Origin: an uncultured Bacteroidales bacterium
GTDB taxonomy: Bacteria > Bacteroidota > Bacteroidia > Bacteroidales > Paludibacteraceae
Assembly (NCBI GenBank): GCA_900316005.1
Contig: ONBH01000008.1
Span: 1-64,000, forward strand
DNA length: 64,000 bases
Direction of reading: 5' to 3'
Shown: in pieces, positions 1 through 8,256 of the stretch
Position numbering within the stretch: the stretch's first letter is position 1
Layout: every line of letters starts with the position of its first letter
Notes under the pieces: model-generated
Databases searched by the model: none
Told to the model about the DNA's origin: nothing
Seen by the model: only the letters and a program-made list of their open reading frames with translations
Position numbers and translations under genes: made by a program

Positions 1-32
1 AATCAATAATCCACTACTCCAACTATATCATT

Positions 33-68
33 AGGGCTGCAACATCAACGTTGCAGCCCTAACTTTTT
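33..68 (+). terminator. Strong intrinsic terminator
   Basis: An 11-bp perfect inverted repeat (33-43 and 50-60) with a 6-nt loop is followed by a run of five T at 64-68. It would end transcription arriving from left of the window, and so separates the DUF697-like fragment from any upstream promoter. Confidence 0.85.
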
Positions 69-160
69 GTATATACCTGTACTTTAATGGATGCTTACGC
101 TTTATCATCCACAGTCACGCAGTAGCAGCCGCAGCAGGAAACGCGGTCCCGGTTCCGGGC

Positions 161-433
161 ATGGGCTTCGCCGCTGACACAGTAACCATGACAACCATGG
201 CGATGTCGCTCGCCGCAACCTTTGGCGAAGATATCCCCAAGAGCGTCGCAAAGGGTCTGGCGGTTACAGCGATGAAACGGCAAGTGCTCAAGCAACCCCT
301 CAAGATGCTTGCCAAGGAGTTGTCAAAACTCGTTCCCGGGCTCGGTCAAGTTGTGGCACCAACGATGAGCGTAGCCATGTTGGAGGCAGCAGGCTGGGCA
401 ATGGCGAACGAAATGGCGCGCAAGGCCGCCTAA
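161..433 (+). CDS. DUF697-like C-terminal domain, probably a 5'-truncated gene
   Basis: The 90 residues look like the C-terminal helical region of DUF697/YcjF-type proteins, which often follow a small GTPase domain: a small-residue helix, a PVPG-like turn, then KLVPGLGQVV. The open frame runs upstream to about position 35 without ATG, GTG or TTG. Codons 119-160 still read as the expected domain (A/V-rich helix then N-A-V-P-V-P-G), so the first ATG lies inside the fold. A terminator sits just upstream and no promoter is visible. I infer the 3' remnant of a larger gene whose GTPase part was lost. A short expressed protein cannot be excluded. Confidence 0.5.
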   Translation: MGFAADTVTMTTMAMSLAATFGEDIPKSVAKGLAVTAMKRQVLKQPLKMLAKELSKLVPGLGQVVAPTMSVAMLEAAGWAMANEMARKAA

Positions 434-525
434 GCAACGGACAAAGAAACCCTCAACCAATTACGTGCCCTTCCGTAGGTTGAGTAAGTGTGAAGGGCTA
501 CCACAAACCAACAAAAACTATAGGA

Positions 526-1200
526 ATGAAACGTTTCTTTAAGCCCTATGTGGGCAGTAATTACAACGAAGGAATTCGAGGAAAAAAGATTTTAGTGTTA
601 GGAGCAAGCTTCTATTGCGGAGTCCATGATTGTCCATACTTTACTAAATGCACGAGTGTTGAGCAAAAAGACTCATCGTCTTATAATGCAATATGCCCGC
701 CCTATGCGGAGAGCGGTACAAAGCTTTCTGATGAGCCCACAACCTGTATTACTGATGGGACGAAGACATACCAGCGTTTCGTTGATTATATGGGAAAATT
801 CGTGGGATCTGATGATTATGATGAAATCTGGGAACACATGGCATTTACCAATTATGTGCAGTTCTTTTTGCCGTTGGATAAGGGGGAGACATTCCGAAAG
901 ACTCATTCTTCTGATTTGTCTGAGCGTGATTTTTGGGCTTCTATTGAGACCATGAAAGAATTGCAACCCGACATTGTGATTGCCTGGGGGAGTGTGATAA
1001 ACTCGCCACTCAAAGAGCACAATCCGTATCTCGTTGACCCAAAAGAACTACAAGAAACGGAGTACTACGTGTGCCATTTGAATGTACCCGGCATACAACA
1101 CCCTGTTGCGCTCATCAATCCATATCATCCCTCATCCCGCGCATGGTATCGCGAGTTGGAAGAATTCGATTATTATTTCAATAACCTATTAAATCGGTAA
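526..1200 (+). CDS. Uracil-DNA glycosylase superfamily-like protein, cysteine-rich
   Basis: 224 residues. A beta strand with LVLGASFYC at about 23-31 sits where UDG-fold proteins carry their first active-site loop. An FTNYVQFF segment follows at 107-114, then a DIVIAWGS strand at about 149-156, and HPSS at 201-204 matches the second UDG loop. Cysteines at 31, 36, 42, 57, 74 and 183 could hold a metal or Fe-S cluster as in family 4/5 UDGs; this is inference. ATG 526 is chosen over an in-frame GTG at 490. It stands first in a run of closely spaced accessory genes (5 bp to the next). Substrate and activity are unknown. Confidence 0.55.
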   Translation: MKRFFKPYVGSNYNEGIRGKKILVLGASFYCGVHDCPYFTKCTSVEQKDSSSYNAICPPYAESGTKLSDEPTTCITDGTKTYQRFVDYMGKFVGSDDYDEIWEHMAFTNYVQFFLPLDKGETFRKTHSSDLSERDFWASIETMKELQPDIVIAWGSVINSPLKEHNPYLVDPKELQETEYYVCHLNVPGIQHPVALINPYHPSSRAWYRELEEFDYYFNNLLNR

Positions 1201-1205
1201 CACGT

Positions 1206-1820
1206 ATGATTACTGCACAGCAAACGACAGAAGATTTACTGCAGACCTATGACTATCTTGTAGAGGAAGGCATAAGCATCGATCGCGAAGGGGAAAACAT
1301 CTTCAAGGAAAATGTGTTGGCAGACGAGTTCACTCAATTTTTAAAGGACGAATTCGAAATGCAAGTGCCTGCAAGCGAACTATCAAATAAAAAAACGCTT
1401 GGCGAAGCTTTGGATGCTATTATCCCATATTTACCGGAAGACAACGCACTATTGTATGCTGAGATGATGAACATCTATCACGTCATTTCTGAAGCCCAGG
1501 ATGATCAAGTGGTAGAGCTGTTTGTAATCAATGAGAAAGCAAACATCGCAAATAAGAAAGCAAACATCGCAAAGATATGTTTTATGTGCGGACTGCTCCT
1601 TGGCGTTATTCACTTGATGTTCTGCGCATGGGGCGCGGATGCAGACACTGTTCATGCTGCTTATAACCAGATCGAGCAGATGAAACCATTCTCATGGCTG
1701 AGTTCAGGTGCGTTTTTCTATTTGTGCGTCGTGCTTATCCCCCTCGGTTTCGCATTTTTTAGCGCATTTTTTGGAAGATTAATCTATAAATTGTATCGTT
1801 ATGTCAGTAACCGTATTTGA
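1206..1820 (+). CDS. Hypothetical protein with two C-terminal membrane spans
   Basis: I do not recognise this family. 204 residues: an acidic, helical N-terminal ~110 residues, then hydrophobic segments at about 124-142 and 168-190 ending in a basic tail, so the soluble part is probably cytosolic. Residues 110-123 contain a duplicated K-A-N-I-A motif from a 16-bp direct repeat in the DNA, just before the first span. The start is 5 bp after the UDG-like gene, and its end overlaps the next small ORF by 20 bp, suggesting one transcript. A membrane effector or anchor beside a nucleic-acid enzyme is a possible but unproven reading. Confidence 0.6.
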   Translation: MITAQQTTEDLLQTYDYLVEEGISIDREGENIFKENVLADEFTQFLKDEFEMQVPASELSNKKTLGEALDAIIPYLPEDNALLYAEMMNIYHVISEAQDDQVVELFVINEKANIANKKANIAKICFMCGLLLGVIHLMFCAWGADADTVHAAYNQIEQMKPFSWLSSGAFFYLCVVLIPLGFAFFSAFFGRLIYKLYRYVSNRI

Positions 1821-1920
1821 AGACCCGTGTCCGAAACTCGGACAAAGCCTACAGGAATTGATAGATCGCATGTTAGGCAAAAATGAAAAGAGTAATATTC
1901 ATGGCGAATCCGTTATCTAA
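1801..1920 (+). CDS. 39-residue ORF overlapping both neighbours
   Basis: ATG 1801 lies within the last codons of the membrane-protein gene, and TAA 1918-1920 lies inside the next gene, so the three frames interlock. The peptide is mixed, hydrophilic and helical, starting MSVTVFEDPC. This staggered layout is typical of translationally coupled small genes. Without comparative data it could also be chance. Confidence 0.4.
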   Translation: MSVTVFEDPCPKLGQSLQELIDRMLGKNEKSNIHGESVI

Positions 1921-2563
1921 ACATGATATAACACAACTGCGAAAACGTCTGCAAACTTGCGAGAGACGCATCATAGAAACTGCCAACTGGGATACCAATT
2001 ATTTCTATGATGGGTCTCTTCCAATCGAGCGTTATGATAAGATGAGTAAGTTACTTCGCCGTCGCAGGAAACTTCTTAATTGGATGTGCGTATTATATAC
2101 GGAGAATGAGATACGACGGATTAATGAACTCGATACGATACTTACCGATGTCATGCAACAGATGTACACGGATTTAAACAATTTGCATGCAGGCCGCATC
2201 GCTATATCTAAGATGGAACCATATAACTATATCACATGGATGGAAGTTAGGTTGAGTTATAACTATAACAGCAGGGAATCGATCCTAAAAATGGAGGAGG
2301 ATGTATATTATGGCTCGCAATTTAATAATATGCTTAATCTTATCAGCGCCGAAGAGACAAACCTATCCTACAGAAGTGCTTTTACAGCATACCGTGCTTT
2401 GACGTCACAAATACCCATTACGATGGAGGAAGAAAAGCATGATTTATGTCCGGCTCTACTTGGGCTATTGGGTCATCCCCTATACTCTGTCCCAGATGTT
2501 CTCCGAATGAACAGTTTCAAGGTAAAGATAGTCATGGAGCAGGAACGAATCCTTTTCGGATAA
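1883..2563 (+). CDS. Hypothetical helical protein
   Basis: 226 residues, not recognised. It is rich in Arg, Lys, Tyr and Glu, with amphipathic helices and a basic RRRRK cluster at about 59-63. No signal peptide or membrane span is seen. An internal ATG at 1901 is an alternative start. It is the last gene of the accessory run, and no terminator with a T-run follows. Base composition is more AT-rich than the housekeeping genes, in line with the rest of 490-4126, which may mean foreign origin. Confidence 0.55.
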   Translation: MKRVIFMANPLSKHDITQLRKRLQTCERRIIETANWDTNYFYDGSLPIERYDKMSKLLRRRRKLLNWMCVLYTENEIRRINELDTILTDVMQQMYTDLNNLHAGRIAISKMEPYNYITWMEVRLSYNYNSRESILKMEEDVYYGSQFNNMLNLISAEETNLSYRSAFTAYRALTSQIPITMEEEKHDLCPALLGLLGHPLYSVPDVLRMNSFKVKIVMEQERILFG

Positions 2564-2778
2564 TAAATCTAATCCTATCTATTACGTTATTTCAGAGACG
2601 AAGTAATAAGACGTATGGCAGCGCAGTACGAATTGGTTCCTAAAGCACAATAGCATTCTCCATAACTGATACGTACCTAAAAAGTGTTAACAAGACGATA
2701 ATTGGCGCTGAAAAATAGTCCAATAGTCGCCTTTTTTATGCTATTATTGGTTCTTTATTAAACTGAACCTACGAGAAG
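2564..2778. other. Spacer without a clear gene
   Basis: AT-rich. A short open stretch ending at 2653 reads as S-Y-L-L-R-Y-F-R-D-E-V-I-R-R-M-A-A-Q... but has no start codon except an ATG at 2615. It may be the tail of a lost gene. I see no RNA gene or repeat here. Confidence 0.4.
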
Positions 2779-2809
2779 TTTGCCATGTGATAAAAAAGCA
2801 GTACTTTTG
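2779..2809 (+). promoter_or_regulatory. Bacteroides-type promoter of the Pif1 operon
   Basis: TTTG at 2779-2782 and TACTTTTG at 2802-2809, 19 bp apart, match the sigma-ABfr consensus (TTTG and TAnnTTTG). It lies 35 bp upstream of the ATG at 2845. Confidence 0.75.
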
Positions 2810-2844
2810 CATCGAATTTTAAAAAACGCAAAAAAGTTACTACT

Positions 2845-3312
2845 ATGAATCAGGAAATTGCCCTTTTCAAGAACTTTGGTTTAGCGACCCCGAGAAGCAT
2901 CGCTTATTCGGAATCGATGAATGCTTTTGTGACAACTGCTCAAGCGTTTCCTTCCGGCAACGCATACGGATGTGCAGCTCGGTTTGCGGAAGGTCTCCTG
3001 ATTAAAGAGGATATCGGTTATGGTCAACCGTGTACTTTCCTCAATGGCTTACGCATCTTCGACCTCAAAACGCACAAACTTTTGGCGGAGAAGGTATATC
3101 CTATGTACCGTGGTGCGTTCTATAGCAAGGAACTTGTAAAGTCCGTCTCCACTCAATTGCTAACCGAACTTATATTAACAGCAGCAGAAGAACAAGGTCG
3201 TATGATGAACGCACCAGAAGTAGCGAGTAGAGTGCATGCCAAACTAGATCATGCGTTCGCGAACAACCAAATTCAGGAATTGGAGAATAACGTAAAGGCA
3301 TTAGGATTCTAA
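2845..3312 (+). CDS. Hypothetical protein, paralogue A of the Pif1 operon
   Basis: 155 residues, family not recognised. It is clearly related to the next gene: both share GLLI, a G-C-T-(F/L)-L...G segment, a charged turn, and a long C-terminal helix ending in an E-V-x-x-x-V-x-x-(K/M)-L-D pattern. No signal peptide or membrane span. First gene after the promoter, 12 bp before its paralogue's ATG. The pairing suggests a heterodimer or two specificities of one fold; this is inference. A role in DNA handling is suggested only by the downstream helicase. Confidence 0.65.
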   Translation: MNQEIALFKNFGLATPRSIAYSESMNAFVTTAQAFPSGNAYGCAARFAEGLLIKEDIGYGQPCTFLNGLRIFDLKTHKLLAEKVYPMYRGAFYSKELVKSVSTQLLTELILTAAEEQGRMMNAPEVASRVHAKLDHAFANNQIQELENNVKALGF

Positions 3313-3324
3313 ATTTTGATAACT

Positions 3325-3795
3325 ATGGAAAACGAACTCGCATTACAACCCATATTCATGGGGCAGAAGCCGATAGGTATCTCGGCCAGTACAGGACTCA
3401 ACTTGTATCAATCTGTTCAGCGTCGTCCCAATGACTTCATTTATAGTTTAGGTGTGCGTGATACGCATGGCCTTCTAATTGTTGAAGGCATCGCCGAAGG
3501 GACAGGCTGTACGCTACTATGCGGCATCCAAGTGCGGGACAAAGAAACTGGCAAGGAGATATGCAGTATTCCGGTAGAACGTGGCACGAAATATAGCCGT
3601 CAATTCGTTATGGAGATGGTGCATCAGCATCTATGCGCTACCATTGCTGAGGCTGCAATAAAAGGAGGGAAAGCTATCGATCGGATGGATGTCGAAGCGC
3701 AAGTCGCTGAAATGTTAGATGACTGCTATTTCGCAGCAAGCCGTAAAGCCGCGCTTAGTTGGGCAGAAAGAGTAGGTATAATTAAGATAAATTAG
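3325..3795 (+). CDS. Hypothetical protein, paralogue B of the Pif1 operon
   Basis: 156 residues from ATG 3325, since the earlier TTG at 3316 is a poor start in an AT-rich spacer. It aligns with the preceding protein over about 90 residues (GLLIVEGIAEG..CTLL..GI, then a helix with D-V-E-A-Q-V-A-E-M-L-D). The N-terminal 30 residues differ between the two. It sits 1 bp before the ExoX-like gene. Function unknown. Confidence 0.65.
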   Translation: MENELALQPIFMGQKPIGISASTGLNLYQSVQRRPNDFIYSLGVRDTHGLLIVEGIAEGTGCTLLCGIQVRDKETGKEICSIPVERGTKYSRQFVMEMVHQHLCATIAEAAIKGGKAIDRMDVEAQVAEMLDDCYFAASRKAALSWAERVGIIKIN

Positions 3796-3796
3796 G

Positions 3797-4126
3797 ATGA
3801 AGGCAAAACAATATACATTGAACGATACATTTACTTTCGGCAAATATAGGGGATATACCATCCAAGAGATAATGATCAAGGATGCCGAATACCTTGAGTG
3901 GTGTAAGAAGAATGTAGAGGGATTCATAATTGTGGAGAAAACCTGCAACACCGGTACAATCGCAGCCACACAGTATTCTACAGGAGTAGAAATGTTAACT
4001 ATCAATCCGTGGGCTCAACGGTGTTTCAAAAATGCAGTTCGTTTTGCGGAAGATGCAAAGATAGTGGTAGTAAAGAAACATCGCGGCAAACGCGCATGTC
4101 AACAACTTGAGATAGCATTTGTATAA
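3797..4126 (+). CDS. ExoX C-terminal-like domain protein
   Basis: 109 residues. Residues 12-36 contain FTFGKYRGYTIQEI followed by D-A-E-Y-L-E-W, the pattern of the small domain found at the C-terminus of exodeoxyribonuclease X and in many small stand-alone proteins. The nuclease (DEDD) domain itself is absent, so it is more likely a nucleic-acid or protein contact module. The second half is basic (V-V-V-K-K-H-R-G-K-R). It begins 1 bp after paralogue B and ends 19 bp before the helicase ATG, so co-transcription is likely. Confidence 0.6.
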   Translation: MKAKQYTLNDTFTFGKYRGYTIQEIMIKDAEYLEWCKKNVEGFIIVEKTCNTGTIAATQYSTGVEMLTINPWAQRCFKNAVRFAEDAKIVVVKKHRGKRACQQLEIAFV

Positions 4127-4145
4127 CCATTTAAAAGATATTCAT

Positions 4146-6188
4146 ATGGAGACGAACGAAATAGCATTTGATATGCTCAATGAGGAGCAGGTGCAGGCAT
4201 TGAACTTGGTGGAGAATACCAACTTCAGCTTCTTCCTGACCGGTCGAGCCGGTACGGGTAAGACTACGTTCTTGCACTACATTCAGGAGCATGTCAAGAA
4301 GCAGTTCGTCGTAGTCGCTCCGACCGGTGTGGCAGCGATCCTTGCCGGCGGCGTGACGATTCATAGCTTCTTTGGTATGCCATTTGACCCGATTACGCCG
4401 ATGACGGAGTTTCAGATCAACTTCGACAAGCAGGTGATGCTGCGCCGCGTAGATACGATCATCATCGACGAGGTGTCCATGGTGCGATGCGACCTGATTG
4501 ACGGCATCGACCGAATCCTGCGCAAGGCAATGCATAACTCTTTGCCGTTCGGTGGTAAGCAGATCATCTTCTCGGGTGACCTCTATCAGTTGGAACCGGT
4601 CGTGGATCGTCGTGACGAAGGATTGATGCAGTTCTTCCGTGAGAAATATGGTACAGAGAAAGCCTATTTCTATGAGGCAAAGGTGTTTTCCCGCTTTAAG
4701 TTGCCGCGTATCGAGTTCAAGAAAGTGTATCGTCAGACGGACGAACGCTTCCTCTCTATGTTGGATCATATCCGCTCGGGGCACTATAATCCGGCAGAGT
4801 TGATGCTGCTCAATTCCAGCGGCTTGCGCACCATGTGGCAGGGATCGAAAGATACCTTGACCCTCTGTGCCCGCAATGATGCGGCAGATAGCATCAATTT
4901 TGCCCGTTTGTCTGAGATTGACGAGCGAGAGATTACGTACGTGGGAAAAGTAGATGGTGACTTCTCCAATAAGCGCTTCCCCGTTCCTCAAGAACTGACC
5001 CTAAAAGAGGGCGCTCGTGTGATGTTCTGCCGCAACGATAAACACCATCGTTGGGTCAATGGGACTGTCGGTACGGTAGAAGAACTGACAGATTCGTCTA
5101 TCACGGTGCGTTTGGATAGCGGACAGCTGTGCGATGTAGAACCGGCATCTTGGGAAAATGTCACCTACACCTATAATGATAAGACCAAATCACTAGACAA
5201 AGAGGTAATCGGTTCGTATACTCAGTATCCTCTTAAATTAGCTTGGGCGATTACGATTCATAAGAGCCAAGGGATGTCGTTTGATAGGATGAATATAGAC
5301 TTCAGCCGCGGAACCTTTATGCCCGGACAGCTTTATGTGGCGTTGAGCCGAGTGACGACGCTTGCCGGTTTGGGGCTTTCTGAGGCAGTACAGCCGTACT
5401 ATATCACCCGCCGTCCGGATATAGATTGTTTTATGCGCCAGCACAATAATATGAACGAAATCAAGGCCGGAGTGGAGGAGTATGCTACCTATAATCGTGC
5501 GCTGCAGGAAATGGATTATGATTGTGCCGCACGGGAATGTAAGCGCCTGATGCATACTGCTATCGCTCAGAACAATCCGGACGAAGCGTACTACGCAGCA
5601 GTCAGGATGCTGGATGTGTTGTTCGACATTGACATCTTGTCGTCAGATACCAAGCACAATCTTTTGCCCGGTGATGATGCTCGTACGCTCCTCTTGAATG
5701 CCATACTTGCCTTGGAGAATGGTGACTATAATACGGCTGTAGCGCTTTCGGAGCGTGGCATGCTGCTGGACGGAGCTGCTAATTTCTACTTCATCAAGTC
5801 TATCGCGCTATCCAGAATGGGGAATATAGACGAAGCTGTTGCCTTTAATGAAGAGTGGCAGAGGTACGTGCGCTCCGAGGATAATGTGATTGACTCGCGT
5901 TGCCTCTATCAGATTGCACGTACCAATTTTGCTGCCGGTGCTATGTTTATGGGTGATATGCAGTCGGTGATAAGTCATAACTATCGGTATATTCCGGCCT
6001 ATGAGACTCTGCGCCATATGATGCATAGCCGGGGATTGGTACTGGAGACAGAATCTCCATCGCGTGAGTTGGTTGATACGTTTAATTCTGAGGACGGAGA
6101 CTTAACATCCATGTGGTATAAGGTGTCGGAAGAGGCAAAATTTGTGCTATTACGTGCAATTAAAAACTATCCCTATGATAATGATTAA
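4146..6188 (+). CDS. Pif1/RecD-type ATP-dependent DNA helicase with C-terminal repeat region
   Basis: 680 residues from ATG 4146 (an upstream TTG at 4119 is unlikely). Walker A GRAGTGKTT at 33-41, then APTGVAA and an IHSFFG segment typical of Pif1; Walker B IIIDEVSMV at about 105-113. The late helicase motifs read AITIHKSQGMS and GQLYVALSRV at about 366-405. It should be a superfamily 1B 5'-3' helicase that hydrolyses ATP to unwind DNA. Residues ~430-680 are outside the helicase core and look like helical TPR-type repeats, a tail seen in some Bacteroidota Pif1 proteins. Last gene of its operon; a weak inverted repeat (6169-6176/6193-6200) spans its stop. Confidence 0.85.
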   Translation: METNEIAFDMLNEEQVQALNLVENTNFSFFLTGRAGTGKTTFLHYIQEHVKKQFVVVAPTGVAAILAGGVTIHSFFGMPFDPITPMTEFQINFDKQVMLRRVDTIIIDEVSMVRCDLIDGIDRILRKAMHNSLPFGGKQIIFSGDLYQLEPVVDRRDEGLMQFFREKYGTEKAYFYEAKVFSRFKLPRIEFKKVYRQTDERFLSMLDHIRSGHYNPAELMLLNSSGLRTMWQGSKDTLTLCARNDAADSINFARLSEIDEREITYVGKVDGDFSNKRFPVPQELTLKEGARVMFCRNDKHHRWVNGTVGTVEELTDSSITVRLDSGQLCDVEPASWENVTYTYNDKTKSLDKEVIGSYTQYPLKLAWAITIHKSQGMSFDRMNIDFSRGTFMPGQLYVALSRVTTLAGLGLSEAVQPYYITRRPDIDCFMRQHNNMNEIKAGVEEYATYNRALQEMDYDCAARECKRLMHTAIAQNNPDEAYYAAVRMLDVLFDIDILSSDTKHNLLPGDDARTLLLNAILALENGDYNTAVALSERGMLLDGAANFYFIKSIALSRMGNIDEAVAFNEEWQRYVRSEDNVIDSRCLYQIARTNFAAGAMFMGDMQSVISHNYRYIPAYETLRHMMHSRGLVLETESPSRELVDTFNSEDGDLTSMWYKVSEEAKFVLLRAIKNYPYDND

Positions 6189-6242
6189 TGCTATAGGGAT
6201 GATCAATATGGTGTATCAAAATTTGTAAATATAACATGTAAA

Positions 6243-6274
6243 TTTGCAGATATGGAAAAATTGTATTACTTTTG
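6243..6274 (+). promoter_or_regulatory. Bacteroides-type promoter upstream of the XRE-type regulator
   Basis: TTTG 6243-6246, 20 bp, then TACTTTTG 6267-6274, 24 bp before ATG 6299. The bases after TTTG are CAGATAT, a looser form of the extended GCGTAT seen at other promoters here. Confidence 0.75.
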
Positions 6275-6298
6275 CAAACAAATTAGACCGCTTAAACT

Positions 6299-6538
6299 AT
6301 GAAACCTTATCCAATCCACGTGGGCTCGCTGGTTCGAGCCGAATTAACTCGACAGAATCATACTGTCACATGGCTGGCAGAACAACTTGGAATCAAGCGT
6401 GCAAACTGTTATCGTATTTTGCATGCGCAATCACTCCATACCGCCAATTTGGAACGATTGTCTGTAGTCATGCGACATGACTTCTTTACCGACTATTCAA
6501 AGCAACTGTATATACCTCAAAATATCGAACGCGTATGA
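6299..6538 (+). CDS. Small XRE-type helix-turn-helix protein
   Basis: 79 residues. Residues ~10-45 fit a lambda-repressor-like HTH: V-R-A-E-L, then V-T-W-L-A-E-Q-L-G-I, then a recognition helix K-R-A-N-C-Y-R-I-L. The fold fills nearly the whole protein, so it has no sensor domain. Its TGA overlaps the ATG of the next, truncated gene (ATGA), and a promoter lies just upstream. Such small HTH proteins next to a TPR lipoprotein gene are common in Bacteroidales. Target unknown. Confidence 0.65.
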   Translation: MKPYPIHVGSLVRAELTRQNHTVTWLAEQLGIKRANCYRILHAQSLHTANLERLSVVMRHDFFTDYSKQLYIPQNIERV

Positions 6539-6687
6539 AACGTATCAACTTTTTTATTGCGGCATTGTTCTGCTGCATCCTCTGCAACGAAGAAGTGAAA
6601 GAACCAAACACTTACAACTATCACCGTGGCATCGAAGCGCTCCGTGATGGAGAAATCGACAAAGGCATTGACTCCTTTTATAAATAA
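6535..6687 (+). pseudogene. Truncated TPR-type exported protein
   Basis: 50 codons: a signal peptide with a cysteine-rich hydrophobic core (AALFCCILC), then Y-N-Y-H-R-G-I-E-A-L-R-D-G-E-I-D-K-G-I-D-S-F-Y, which is the first helix pair of a TPR protein, cut by TAA. Full-length relatives carry several more repeats. The next gene starts within 20 bp and is unrelated, so the 3' part has been lost rather than shifted. ATG overlaps the preceding stop, so it may still be translated. Confidence 0.55.
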
Positions 6688-6705
6688 GTTCATGTATTGA
6701 AAAAT

Positions 6706-7134
6706 ATGATGATACCTGGTTTTTATGCACAAGTGGAACCGATACTGAAAGCAGCCGGTTTTCAGGGAAAAGTGGAGGGCGAAAATAAGTTAGATCTCCA
6801 TAAAGGCAATGTGAGTTTGACGTTATATCACATGGATGAACCGTCTGATAATGCATATACGCGTGTGTGCCTGTGGTTTAAACTTAAGAACAAATTGATG
6901 AAGGAGATACCACCCTTTGAAAGGCTTTGGGTCTGCAATGATTTGGCATGCAAGTTCCCGGATTTGGCATTTTTGATAGATAATAATGACGCCATCCATG
7001 TGCGCTATCTGAGTCACGTGCTCGAAGCGCAGGATGTGATGCCTCAGCTGGATCGGACGATAATGGTAGTGAGAATCGTAAGAAGGGAGCTGAAGAAGAC
7101 CTTGCAGGAGATTATTAATAATATACAACTATGA
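6706..7134 (+). CDS. Hypothetical protein, small alpha/beta domain
   Basis: 142 residues from ATG 6706 (ATG 6709 is equally possible). Pattern of an N-terminal helix, an antiparallel sheet (L-D-L-H-K-G-N-V-S-L-T-L-Y, V-C-L-W-F-K-L) and C-terminal helices. This resembles the YbjN/secretion-chaperone type of fold, but only by layout. No signal peptide. It overlaps the next gene by 4 bp (ATGA), so the two are probably made together. Confidence 0.55.
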   Translation: MMIPGFYAQVEPILKAAGFQGKVEGENKLDLHKGNVSLTLYHMDEPSDNAYTRVCLWFKLKNKLMKEIPPFERLWVCNDLACKFPDLAFLIDNNDAIHVRYLSHVLEAQDVMPQLDRTIMVVRIVRRELKKTLQEIINNIQL

Positions 7135-8243
7135 ACAAATTCTTATCTTATGCACTCGTTGTAGTGCTATCCATCATGTTGAATGCGTGCAACAGACAAC
7201 CTTCCATTAACCAAGAAGCACGATGGTTTGTGTCCCCTCGGGGCGATTATGCCTGTGACATCTTATCTGATTCTGTGGATATCTCTGCTTTTATCCCTGA
7301 GAGATGCTTCGACGATGAACCGGATGATGAAACAGAGCCGCTATCCGGCTGTACCAAACTGCAGTCTGTCATCTATACAGGAGATAACCCGGTAGCGCGT
7401 GACTATGCTGACTACTATAACGCCCTGATCATGCTCCATGACCTTTATAGCGACAAGGAGACCGCAGAACGCTTTGGCGAAGATGATGCGAACGTCTATT
7501 CCTTTGTGGCGGATCATGTTGCCCAGTTGGATTATACGATCATCCAAAATGATACGCTACGCCGTCTGGTTCGGCTATTACGCAATGGCATGGAATCGTA
7601 TCTTCGCTGTATGCCGGATAGAGATTTCGACAAGATTGGGCCTGCTTCGGACCACCTATTTGAATATCTTACCGAGAAGGTAAATCCCTCTCTGGAGAGC
7701 TCTCGCGAGGCGTATCTCTCGTATGTGAACAGAACGCCGTTCTTCAATGATTTTGATTCTGTAGTAGCCCTCCGGGGAACATCATACAAGGGCTATCAAC
7801 AGGAGTTGTTGACCCGTATGTATCTGGCTGAGACTCCGGAAGAACGGCATATGTATGCCATCGAGTTCGCTCATTCCGATTCGACTCATGCGCATTTCCT
7901 TAATGGCTCAGCTGTGCTGTATTGCGAGTTTTTCAATCCGCGTCGGTATAGCCCGTATTTGTCCGAAATGTGGCGCACATGGCGAGCAAGTGTAAGCACG
8001 CTAATAGGTGCCTCTACGTGGTCGTACATACCCAACTTGCACTATAACTTCATGCGAAAACAAGTAGCCCATATCATCATCCTGCATATAGAAGACCATC
8101 CGGATGACATCTTGGCGCAAGGTGTGTTGATTGATCTGGCCGGCATCGATAATATCTCCCGTTACGGTGCGCTCTTCGGTAACGCCGCCATGTTAGAACA
8201 AATGATGATGTTCCCCGAATGGAATAAGAGTAATCGAAACTAA
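7131..8243 (+). CDS. Hypothetical lipoprotein
   Basis: 370 residues. Signal peptide with lipobox SIMLNAC, lipidation site Cys20, followed by N-R-Q. The acidic body is mostly helical, with a D-D-E-P-D-D-E-T-E stretch at about 62-70; no conserved catalytic pattern is evident. It overlaps the upstream small gene by 4 bp. Probable periplasm- or surface-facing lipoprotein of unknown role. It may have been served originally by the decayed genes around it. Confidence 0.6.
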   Translation: MNKFLSYALVVVLSIMLNACNRQPSINQEARWFVSPRGDYACDILSDSVDISAFIPERCFDDEPDDETEPLSGCTKLQSVIYTGDNPVARDYADYYNALIMLHDLYSDKETAERFGEDDANVYSFVADHVAQLDYTIIQNDTLRRLVRLLRNGMESYLRCMPDRDFDKIGPASDHLFEYLTEKVNPSLESSREAYLSYVNRTPFFNDFDSVVALRGTSYKGYQQELLTRMYLAETPEERHMYAIEFAHSDSTHAHFLNGSAVLYCEFFNPRRYSPYLSEMWRTWRASVSTLIGASTWSYIPNLHYNFMRKQVAHIIILHIEDHPDDILAQGVLIDLAGIDNISRYGALFGNAAMLEQMMMFPEWNKSNRN

Positions 8244-8256
8244 AACACCACAAACT

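Noticed and set aside
2615-2653. 12-codon ORF at the end of the accessory cluster
   Set aside because: Too short to support; upstream in-frame codons suggest a gene tail but a stop precedes within ~40 bp.
4131-4991. 286-codon ORF on the minus strand
   Set aside because: Antisense to the Pif1 helicase Walker region; His/Arg-rich shadow composition.
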